DNA from: Acinetobacter indicus CIP 110367
Lineage (GTDB): Bacteria > Pseudomonadota > Gammaproteobacteria > Pseudomonadales > Moraxellaceae
Reading direction: 5' to 3'
Length of the DNA: 64,000 nt
Assembly: GCF_000488255.1 (NCBI RefSeq)
Contig: NZ_KI530757.1
Coordinates: 1 to 64,000, forward strand
The notes under the pieces were generated by a model, which worked only from the letters and a program-made list of their open reading frames with translations, searched no databases and had not been told where the DNA came from. Positions 57,043 to 64,000 of this stretch are shown here, one piece after another; within the stretch, counting starts at the first letter, position 1, and every line of letters starts with the position of its first letter. The position numbers were made by a program, and so were the translations under genes.

Positions 57043-58610
57043 TACTTCACCTCCGCAAAAGGTGAAACAATGCCTAGCTCTTTGCAAAAATCTGCAATGA
57101 TGGCATCGGTCTCTTGGCTGTCTTGTTCCAAAGCTTGAAGCTGTTTTGCAATCGCATCTAAATCAATCTCGGCTTCCGCTTCAAAGGTATCCACATAACG
57201 CGGAATATTCAGGTTGTAATCGTTATCTTTGACTTCTTGCAAGGTCGCGACATGCGCATATTTTTCAATATTTTCACGCTTTTCAAATGCCGCAACAATC
57301 TTATCCAAATGCTCAGACAATAACTTGTTTTGATTCTTCTGCTTTTCAAAATCATTGCTGGCATCAATAAACAAAATATTGTCTTTATGCTCACGGTTTT
57401 TCTTCAACACCAAAATACAGGTCGGAATCGAGGTGCCATAGAATATATTGGCGGGTAGACCAATAATCGCATCCACCACGTTCAACTGTTCAATCAAATA
57501 CTGACGAATCACGCCCTCGCTCGAACCACGGAACAAGACGCCATGCGGTAACACCACCGCCATGGTGCCATTGTCATCCAGTTGATACAGCATGTGCTGT
57601 ACAAAAGCCATATCGGCTTTGGAGCTTGGCGCCAGTTTGCCATAAGAAGCAAAACGCTCATCTTGTAAAAATAACGGATCGGCAGACCATTTTGCAGAAA
57701 ATGGCGGATTCGCCACCACCGCATCAAACTTTTTATCTAAATGCTGCGGACGGGTTAAAGTATTTTCCTGCTTGATGTCGAACTTGGCAAAATGCACATC
57801 ATGCAGAATCATGTTCATGCGTGCCAAGTTGTAAGTAGTACGGTTCATTTCCTGACCGTAAATCATATCGACATCTTTGACTTCACGTTTTACCCGTAGT
57901 AACAATGAACCCGAACCACAGGTCGGGTCATAGACTGAACGTAAACGGTCTTTGCCTTGGGTGACAATCTTCGCCAGTAAAGTCGATACCGTTTGTGGCG
58001 TATAGAATTCCCCCGCTTTTTTGCCCGCGCCTGAGGCAAATTCACCAATCAGGTATTCGTAAGCATCCCCCAGTACATCGGCTTCGGTATTACTAATATC
58101 AAAATCAATATCATCTAAATGACTGAGGACTTTCGCCACCAGTGCATTACGGTCGCTGGCATTATTGCCAAGCTTGGTCGAGTTTAGATCCAAATCTTCA
58201 AACAGGTTGGCAAAGTCATCGGCAGAGTCGGTGCCTAACGTGCTTTGTTCAATTGATTTTAAGGTCGCAGTTAAATCATCCAGAATGAATTCGCCCTGAC
58301 GACCACGCTCGGCTAAGGTATGGAATAGCTGTTTTGGTGTAAGCGCATAACCCACTTCGGCAATGGCATTCTTTTTAATTTCTTCGATGTACGGCACATG
58401 CTCAGCATTATTTTCATCTAATTCTAAAAAGCTGAGGTCTTCGCCATCGAGCAATTCATTGGCAAAGTTCACCGACTTTTCCGATAAATATTTAAAGAAA
58501 ATAAAACCCAGAATGTAATCACGGAATTCATCTGCCCCCATGGTGCCACGCAAAGTATTGGCAATATTCCAAAGTTGTTTTTGTAGTTGTTGCAGTTGTA
58601 CTTGGGTCAT
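57042..58610 (-). CDS. hsdM: Type I DNA N6-adenine methyltransferase (M subunit)
   Basis: A 522-residue HsdM: an N-terminal HsdM helical domain (about 5-150), the SAM-binding motif I DPTCGSGSLLL (228-238) and catalytic motif IV NPPF (301-304). EFYTPQTVSTLLAKIV is the conserved pre-motif segment. It methylates adenine in the target bound by HsdS. It is the first gene of the operon; its promoter should lie in 58611-58760, left of the MITE. Confidence 0.96.
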   Translation of the reverse strand: MTQVQLQQLQKQLWNIANTLRGTMGADEFRDYILGFIFFKYLSEKSVNFANELLDGEDLSFLELDENNAEHVPYIEEIKKNAIAEVGYALTPKQLFHTLAERGRQGEFILDDLTATLKSIEQSTLGTDSADDFANLFEDLDLNSTKLGNNASDRNALVAKVLSHLDDIDFDISNTEADVLGDAYEYLIGEFASGAGKKAGEFYTPQTVSTLLAKIVTQGKDRLRSVYDPTCGSGSLLLRVKREVKDVDMIYGQEMNRTTYNLARMNMILHDVHFAKFDIKQENTLTRPQHLDKKFDAVVANPPFSAKWSADPLFLQDERFASYGKLAPSSKADMAFVQHMLYQLDDNGTMAVVLPHGVLFRGSSEGVIRQYLIEQLNVVDAIIGLPANIFYGTSIPTCILVLKKNREHKDNILFIDASNDFEKQKNQNKLLSEHLDKIVAAFEKRENIEKYAHVATLQEVKDNDYNLNIPRYVDTFEAEAEIDLDAIAKQLQALEQDSQETDAIIADFCKELGIVSPFAEVK

Positions 58611-58760
58611 TGTTATAGGAGTCCAAATAAGTAAATCATTAATAAAATGATTTTACCTAAAATTCTAAAACATGCAGCAATAAAAAGGTGGACAAGGACA
58701 TGAATTGTCGTGGTCAAGCGATGTAATCTGTCAATTCAGGCGCTAGATAGAGACATAATC

Positions 58761-58873
58761 GGCTTTGTTGCACAAAGATTTCATAACTATATGATTTTAA
58801 AAGTTTTGATTATTTTTTGATCCAAAATTAAATTTATTTAAATCAGATGCTTACATATTTATGCAACAAAGCC
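58761..58873. mobile_element. 113-bp MITE, copy 2
   Basis: The inverse of the copy at 25596-25708, with a single base difference, and the same GGCTTTGTTGCA ends. It has a perfect 9-bp target duplication GACATAATC (58752-58760 and 58874-58882). It lies in the 347-bp gap between hsdM and the HNH gene, upstream of hsdM; the remaining gap sequence shows nothing else. Confidence 0.95.
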
Positions 58874-58957
58874 GACATAATCTAAACTATATAGCAGCCT
58901 ACTCCAGTAATCTTCACTACAGAAAAATAAAGACATTAAAGTACTCCAGATATGGGA

Positions 58958-60001
58958 CTAAACACCTAATATATGTTTATCTTTTCCATCTAGCCAGACT
59001 AAATATTCATTCTCTATTGCCTGCTTATACGCCCAGTCGGCAACCCGATGCGAACGTTGCAGATCGGTTAAAAAACCTAATTGAGAAATTTCCCGAACAA
59101 TAGATTGATCATGTAGATAGTTCCGCTCCTGCCACTGTTGCAGAAATTGTTCTGACGCCAAATAATTACTTTTTTGTGAGTTGCACTTTTCATCCGCCAG
59201 GACAAAATTATGTCCGGTATCGGCAGGATATAATGACCATGGAATAAAATGATCCACGGCATATTTTGAATTTTTTAGGCTTTTGCCACAGTAAAAACAC
59301 TGGCATTGCTGTACGTCAATTAAGAAGTCCGCGACCTTCCCCAGTTGATTGCGACTTGGGGCAAACATGAATTCATCTAGATCAGGCAAACCATCCAGTA
59401 CCACTAGGTTCTGCTTGTTTAGCCGAACAAAATCAATCCAGCGCTTCTGGCACAACTCTTCAATGATTTCACTAAATTGTCTTAAGCAATACATCACCTT
59501 GGGCAACAGCTTGAGGGACTGCTTGGAATCTTCAAGACTATAGAGAAACTCTATGGTTTGACCATTCAAATTCTGCAAATACACCACCGGCATTTGCTTT
59601 ACCGTTGTTGCAACTGCTCGCTTCAACCTGTTCCAGTAAAGTACATCCTTTCTCAACGCGGCCAAGGTCTCGAATTGTTGCTGTGCTTTCTGGATTTCAC
59701 TGATGATCTTTGCCTGCTTACCAGTGCTTTGATGAATAGTAAAAGGCTCATACTGGTTAAACTGAAACGGCAGTGACTGTTTCCAGTACAGGTCAATAAA
59801 CTTTTCCGCAATATCCTGATAGTCCAAATGCAAGACAGCACCAGTATCTTGCCCCTGTTCAATCGCCAGACGCGTGATACTTATCAGTAAGGCAAACTTA
59901 TATGTCGAAGTAAACGTCCCTGACTGCAAAATCTGCTGAATATGCTTTAAGAATTTCAACTGTTCTTGAGGGGTTGGTATTTCGGCTATACTGAATAACA
60001 T
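58958..60001 (-). CDS. HNH endonuclease
   Basis: A 347-residue protein with a C-terminal HNH domain: CFYCGKSLKN (C235, C238 zinc ribbon), VDHFIPWSLY (D250-H251), GHNFVLADEKCNSQKSNYL (H264-N265, C273). The N-terminal 230 residues are helical with no domain I know, probably for target or partner recognition. It begins 2 bases after the upstream methyltransferase stop. The tight pairing suggests a nuclease-modification unit; a homing or repair role is possible. Confidence 0.82.
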   Translation of the reverse strand: MLFSIAEIPTPQEQLKFLKHIQQILQSGTFTSTYKFALLISITRLAIEQGQDTGAVLHLDYQDIAEKFIDLYWKQSLPFQFNQYEPFTIHQSTGKQAKIISEIQKAQQQFETLAALRKDVLYWNRLKRAVATTVKQMPVVYLQNLNGQTIEFLYSLEDSKQSLKLLPKVMYCLRQFSEIIEELCQKRWIDFVRLNKQNLVVLDGLPDLDEFMFAPSRNQLGKVADFLIDVQQCQCFYCGKSLKNSKYAVDHFIPWSLYPADTGHNFVLADEKCNSQKSNYLASEQFLQQWQERNYLHDQSIVREISQLGFLTDLQRSHRVADWAYKQAIENEYLVWLDGKDKHILGV

Positions 60002-60003
60002 AT

Positions 60004-60594
60004 CTAAGCCTGCACTTTTCTAATCAGAATATTCATCCACTCTTCTGTACGCTCTGGACGTTTATCTACAGTAATCCATTGTTGTAACAGTAAAGCCTGA
60101 TCGATCTGCTTAAGTAAGTCATGAGCTTGCTGTTCATTCAAGTCAGTAAAGCTACGCCCCTCTATCTCACGGTCTGTATTGCCATACTTAAAAGACATGT
60201 AACACACACCATTTAGCTTTAATGCTTTGAATATAAGCCCCAGCACTTCAGTTAGGCGATCTCTTTCACAATGTAAAAGAGATGCACAAGCCCAAATACC
60301 ATCGTATTTATTATTCTCAGCTAGGTCATAAAAACTTTGCTGACGTACTTCAATATTGGTCAGCTCCCTGGCCTTTTTAACCAGCTCGGCAGAATAATCA
60401 ATTGCCTCAACTTGATAGCCTTTTTTCTTAAATGCCAAAGTGTCCCGCCCCGAGCCACAGCCCAAATCTAGGATCAATGCCTGTTCCGGCAAATATCTTA
60501 GAAATGGTGCGTAAAGACTTTCCATTTCAACCTGATAGGTATTTTCAAAAAATGCTTGAGCATGTTGATTGTAATAATTTGATGTTTGATTCAT
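60004..60594 (-). CDS. Class I SAM-dependent methyltransferase
   Basis: A 196-residue methyltransferase with motif I ILDLGCGSGRDTLAF (41-55), motif II VEAIDYSAELVKKA and later motifs (YDGIWACASLLHCERD). It lacks the NPPY/DPPY motif of DNA adenine methylases, so it may modify a small molecule, protein or RNA rather than DNA. It is encoded directly upstream of, and nearly touching, the HNH nuclease gene. Small methyltransferases of this kind also occur in tellurite-resistance families. Confidence 0.82.
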   Translation of the reverse strand: MNQTSNYYNQHAQAFFENTYQVEMESLYAPFLRYLPEQALILDLGCGSGRDTLAFKKKGYQVEAIDYSAELVKKARELTNIEVRQQSFYDLAENNKYDGIWACASLLHCERDRLTEVLGLIFKALKLNGVCYMSFKYGNTDREIEGRSFTDLNEQQAHDLLKQIDQALLLQQWITVDKRPERTEEWMNILIRKVQA

Positions 60595-60745
60595 TGTCTA
60601 AAAGCCAATATCTTATGTTAAAGAACATACTGATTTTTCACTAGATAAGTCAAATGATCAGTCCTATGAATGAATCAAACTCTTATTTCACTGTATCCGG
60701 ACAACTGAGATAGAAACCAAACTGGTTCTTATAAATGGAAAAAAT

Positions 60746-60859
60746 ATGGGCTTCAGATTTCGCAAGAGTATTAAACTGCTACCTGGATTAAAAATTAATC
60801 TGACGCATAAAGGCATCAGCAGTTATTTTTTGAATTTAGCCATTCTTTGTACCCCATAA
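60746..60859 (+). pseudogene. Truncated DUF4236-like remnant
   Basis: Thirty-seven codons beginning MGFRFRKSIKLLPGLKINLTHKGIS match the conserved start of DUF4236 proteins (MGFRFxKxIKxLPGxRxN). The frame then departs into unrelated residues and stops. It lies in the 338-bp gap between the methyltransferase and the next gene and is probably a decayed fragment of an island gene. The rest of that gap holds nothing I recognise. Confidence 0.7.
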
Positions 60860-60932
60860 TATCCACTGCTAGGCAAAATTTAATTCATTCATTACTATGG
60901 ACGGATGTTAAATACAATAAAGGCTGCCGCTG

Positions 60933-61247
60933 ATGTCTGATAATGACAGTACTATGGATTATGATGAAAATGATTTAATCGATTCTCCCTTGTCTCAAAT
61001 TTTAAAAGAGGATAATGAGCAAATTGAAGTTCTAATTTATCGATTACCCGATAGTGACTGGACACTGGAAGTGGTAAACCAAAATGGTACTTCTACGGTA
61101 TGGGATGAAACATTCCCGTCAGATCAGGAAGCTCTATCTGTTGCTTTAGATGGAATTAAAGCTGCAGGCGGTATTCAAGCCTTTTCAGAACTCAGTGACC
61201 TTGAAGCAAAGAACAATATTTTTCCTGAATCACTTACTCGCCATTAA
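60933..61247 (+). CDS. Small acidic hypothetical protein
   Basis: A 104-residue, strongly acidic protein. A disordered start (SDNDSTMDYDENDLIDS) is followed by a compact part (VLIYRLPDSDWTLEVVNQNGTSTVWDETFPSDQEALSVALDGIKAAGG) with beta-strand and helix character. No family is recognised. A weak purine stretch precedes the ATG. Composition and position in a defence-rich region are the only hints. Confidence 0.65.
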   Translation: MSDNDSTMDYDENDLIDSPLSQILKEDNEQIEVLIYRLPDSDWTLEVVNQNGTSTVWDETFPSDQEALSVALDGIKAAGGIQAFSELSDLEAKNNIFPESLTRH

Positions 61248-61316
61248 AAATGAAGCTGCTAGCGTGGATATGAATCAGTATTTTCTGGATTCTTAGAACC
61301 TGTCGCGATGATAGGT

Positions 61317-61610
61317 TCACTTTAACCCAAACCCATCTAGTGTTGAAGGGTCAAAATTTTCATCAAACATAAACTCATCTGCTCGCTCTTTTCTTAATGT
61401 CGCCAAGGCATAAAAGAAACATTTCTCACATAACTGCAATTCATATCTTTCACCGTCATGCTTAGAACCATAGCCCCAATGCGCCGATAAAGTGCCAAAC
61501 TCCAGTTTCGTTGATTGGTTGCATACATCACATACAACATCTGTAACGACTTCTATCTGTTCAGTTCTTTGATCTCCATATCCAATTCCTTGTAAATCCA
61601 ACTTAAACAT
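61317..61610 (-). CDS. Small zinc-ribbon-like hypothetical protein
   Basis: A 97-residue protein with two CxxC pairs (VCDVCNQST and LCEKCFFYAL) about 33 residues apart, a typical treble-clef or ribbon zinc site. The middle (LSAHWGYGSKHDGERYELQLC) is conserved-looking. It may bind nucleic acid or protein; the function is unknown. It is convergent with the acidic protein gene. Confidence 0.72.
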   Translation of the reverse strand: MFKLDLQGIGYGDQRTEQIEVVTDVVCDVCNQSTKLEFGTLSAHWGYGSKHDGERYELQLCEKCFFYALATLRKERADEFMFDENFDPSTLDGFGLK

Positions 61611-61672
61611 TCTAAATATTTACTAAAAACATAATTCAATAGGGTTTTAATTACCGCTAAAAAGATTAAAAA

Positions 61673-61686
61673 CACTATATATAGTG
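61673..61686. promoter_or_regulatory. 14-bp palindrome, candidate operator
   Basis: CACTATATATAGTG is a perfect palindrome in the 138-bp gap between the divergent zinc-ribbon gene and the GTG-started gene at 61749. It sits about 60 bases before that start, near a possible -35 (TTGACT, about 61727). It may be a repressor site. Confidence 0.4.
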
Positions 61687-61748
61687 AAATTTACAATTTA
61701 ATAACACAATATAGGGTGCGTAACCCTTGACTCCCCTATAAAAAGTAC

Positions 61749-62375
61749 GTGAATATTATATTTTATTTTTCAGCCACTTGGCATAAATATGGGGAGACAT
61801 CAGCATATGTCTATAAAAAAAAAGCTATTGAAAGTCATCGTGTATCTTCAAAAAACTTAAAATTAATGTGTTATCCAAAATGTATGCATGCGTACCAAAT
61901 CTGGATAGCTTTATTTTTCCAACTGAGTGATAAACAGCAAAACTATCACTTGAATTTAACTTTTAAACAGAATATCGAAATCCCGCTCCTTACCACTAAA
62001 ACACCTGATCACTATTTTTTTAGTAGTCATTTCAGCTGGATCTATGCTTATTTTTACAATAAGAATAAAAATGAATTTAAGTTCAGAGCTTATGAGAAAA
62101 ATAATTCCTACCAATTCACCATCCAGGCTTTAAGCGAAGTTAGGGCCTTACTGTGTTCCGGATTACATCACTCAATTCATGGCTTAGATATCATCGCATA
62201 TTGGCTAAATGAACAATACTTAGCCGCACATCTTCAGGAAGTTTTCGGTCAGGAAGTTTTAACTATCAATCATCTACGAGAATTATCAGGGCTATCTAAA
62301 TCCAAAAGTCCAGTAAGTTCTATTTCAAATTATACCGGCCCACTTTCATTAGAAAAAATTCTGGCGGGAATTTAA
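61749..62375 (+). CDS. Hypothetical protein, first gene of a two-gene unit at the right edge
   Basis: A 208-residue protein with many aromatic and basic residues (SATWHKYGETSAYVYKKKAIESHRV ... YPKCMHAYQIWIALFFQLSD). The C-terminal half is helical and ends LRELSGLSKSKSPVSSISNYTG. I recognise no family. The GTG start at 61749 lacks a clear ribosome-binding site; the first internal ATG is at residue 39, so the start is uncertain. The next gene begins 2 bases after its stop, so the two are coupled. Confidence 0.65.
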   Translation: MNIIFYFSATWHKYGETSAYVYKKKAIESHRVSSKNLKLMCYPKCMHAYQIWIALFFQLSDKQQNYHLNLTFKQNIEIPLLTTKTPDHYFFSSHFSWIYAYFYNKNKNEFKFRAYEKNNSYQFTIQALSEVRALLCSGLHHSIHGLDIIAYWLNEQYLAAHLQEVFGQEVLTINHLRELSGLSKSKSPVSSISNYTGPLSLEKILAGI

Positions 62376-62377
62376 TC

Positions 62378-64000
62378 ATGAACGGATATCGTTATTTAGA
62401 AGATACTCAAGAATTAAAGCTTGAGCCATTTCGAGACTTCTATCAAGCACTGGCGGAAGCAAAACTGGAAAATGATCAGGACTTCTTTAAGCTCAATGAT
62501 TTCATCCAACCAACTGAAGTCGTTAAACTAATTAAAATTATGACTCAGCATCCTACTGATCTATCGATTAGTAAATATCCATTGGTGCATTATCTCCGGG
62601 CTCTGATCAACACTCCATCAGCATATCAATCAAATGCCCTAAAATGGGGCGTTTTCAATACTCAATGCATTGAATTACTTGATAGCAAAGAACATGCAGC
62701 TACTGTGGCTAATCTTTGTAGGCGTTTTCGTTTAGCAAGCACAAACGAGCAATACTATTGGCTCTATAATTTTCTACCTTCTCTGCCTCTAGAATTAGAA
62801 TATCTAATTGATTTTATAGATAAAAAAGAGAAGAAAAATAAAGAACTGCTGAACCGATCCCTAGAAATTTTGAGTAAAGAGCAAATCGGCCAACTGGCAG
62901 ATATTCGTGTCATCTATCAATATGCATATACTCAATCAGAGCGTCAAAAAAGACATCGTCAAAGCAATTCAAGCGCCCAGGAACCACCTCAAACTGATGT
63001 TAAGAAGACATCAAGAATGTCTCTTGATGATGAAAAAATACATCAGACTTGTTTTGAACGCGGTATAGCAAAACAGCCACCTGAGGATAAAACTATAGAA
63101 AGAGTTGAAGATCATAATTTTGAATTTAACTCACTAGAGCAATGTTCTATTACAGCTCAGATCAATAATCTCAAAAATAAAATTCTGCATCAAAACAAGA
63201 ATCAGTTAATGAGCAAATCAAATCCTCGTGTTTTTGATTTGCCTACCGCGCAGCATATTATACGAATTTTGTTTGAACAGGCAGAAACCTCTCCAATTCA
63301 TGCCTTGCTTTTATTTTCAGTACTCAGTTTGACGCATTATGAAGAGTTATTAGTATTTCGGAAACATTTCCGTCTCAGCTCAAAAAGAAAAGAAATTACT
63401 TTTAGTCCTGAAAATTTCTATTTTCGGCAAAGTTTTGATAACTCTAAATTTAAAGATGCTTTATTAAAAGAATATATGCTGAATATAGGAAGTTCTTTTA
63501 CCATCCCCTTACCCAAAGTTTATTTTGATCAGATTTTTCGACTAAAAAAGTGGGATAAAGCTGATATTGCTTCCGATGTACAAGAATATTTACGTAGAAT
63601 CAGTGACGGCCTTACTTTTCACTTAACAGCTCGAAACCTTCCTCGTTTAATCAGTGATATTACGTTGAATGAACTTGGATATGAATTGGAAAGTAAATTA
63701 CTTAGTGGAGAAAACGTTAATAGCTACACCCCAGGCCATTACTATTCAATGAAAATTGTTGATATCCTCGATATTTATAGCCAGACACTTTACCTAGTTT
63801 ACCCGCAGCTCGACACTAATTATATCGAAGAATTTAAATCCCCTGTTACTTTCGGTAGTCAGCAAACGCCAGACCTGCCACTGGTTAAATCCTTTTTTAA
63901 ACAGCTTGATCAGCAAGTTCGGGGCAACCCTAACCCTTTTAAAACACTGAAATATTATTCAATTTGGCTATGGCACGTTTGCATGATTATGACATCTGCA
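62378..64000 (+). CDS. Large protein with weak tyrosine-recombinase resemblance, partial (runs off the edge)
   Basis: The frame is open for 541 codons from the ATG at 62378 to the window end without a stop. The N-terminal 270 residues are helical and Gln-rich, with no known domain. From about 290 the pattern resembles a tyrosine recombinase catalytic domain: ALLLFSVLSLTHYEELLVF (like the region of the first Arg, but with HY in its place), SFTIPLPKVYFDQI, then LTARNLPRLI and TPGHYYSMKI. Key catalytic residues are not clearly in place. It may be a degenerate recombinase or helper of an island integration module. No firm function can be given. Confidence 0.7.
   Translation, partial: MNGYRYLEDTQELKLEPFRDFYQALAEAKLENDQDFFKLNDFIQPTEVVKLIKIMTQHPTDLSISKYPLVHYLRALINTPSAYQSNALKWGVFNTQCIELLDSKEHAATVANLCRRFRLASTNEQYYWLYNFLPSLPLELEYLIDFIDKKEKKNKELLNRSLEILSKEQIGQLADIRVIYQYAYTQSERQKRHRQSNSSAQEPPQTDVKKTSRMSLDDEKIHQTCFERGIAKQPPEDKTIERVEDHNFEFNSLEQCSITAQINNLKNKILHQNKNQLMSKSNPRVFDLPTAQHIIRILFEQAETSPIHALLLFSVLSLTHYEELLVFRKHFRLSSKRKEITFSPENFYFRQSFDNSKFKDALLKEYMLNIGSSFTIPLPKVYFDQIFRLKKWDKADIASDVQEYLRRISDGLTFHLTARNLPRLISDITLNELGYELESKLLSGENVNSYTPGHYYSMKIVDILDIYSQTLYLVYPQLDTNYIEEFKSPVTFGSQQTPDLPLVKSFFKQLDQQVRGNPNPFKTLKYYSIWLWHVCMIMTSA

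Overview
The window looks like chromosomal DNA of an Acinetobacter species (Moraxellaceae). This rests on the gene content and order (LysM protein-dprA-tsaC, a znuA/zur-znuC-znuB block, a nine-gene F-type ATP synthase operon), the moderate-to-low GC, and the insertion sequences: an IS5-family element whose transposase resembles the IS17/IS1008 type common in this genus. No species can be named from the sequence alone.

Layout. 1-532 appears to be the promoter and leader of an rRNA operon that runs off the left edge on the minus strand. 0.5-25 kb is mostly housekeeping: a TonB copper receptor with a His-rich partner, peptide deformylase, LysM protein, dprA, tsaC, a candidate small RNA, an EamA exporter, glutathione peroxidase with an IS4-family element in its terminator, a pirin, the complete atpIBEFHAGDC operon, the zinc-uptake block with a Zur box, a LysE exporter and a Dyp peroxidase. 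25.1-32.6 kb is a type VI secretion cargo locus read leftward: vgrG (split by a complete IS5-family element), a small secreted protein, a 797-residue predicted cell-wall-degrading effector, then a lipoprotein. The last two were separated by a 113-bp MITE. 32.8-48.4 kb returns to core genes (malic enzyme, argS, SPOR protein, GST, pirin, diguanylate cyclase, guaA, DoxX, DedA, LysE, ParA, SirB2, BolA and two tRNA-Gly).

From the tRNA-Gly pair to the right edge the DNA is accessory. 48.4-52.1 kb carries a repressor, an excisionase-like protein, a tyrosine integrase, a DUF1376 protein and a DnaC-like ATPase: the early module of a prophage or satellite, ending at a deleted IS5-family remnant. 52.3-58.6 kb is a type I restriction-modification operon (hsdM-hsdS-abortive-infection-like gene-hsdR). 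A second copy of the MITE follows, then a methyltransferase-HNH nuclease pair, a DUF4236 remnant, two small unknown genes, and a two-gene unit whose second gene runs off the edge and weakly resembles a tyrosine recombinase.

The accessory right end reads as a defence-rich island next to a tRNA. The T6SS cargo locus is the offensive counterpart. One IS5/IS903-type transposase probably explains the full-length IS, the deleted remnant and both MITEs, because all share the same terminal inverted repeat and three of the four are flanked by perfect 9-bp target duplications. All functional calls were made by reading motifs; no database search was run.
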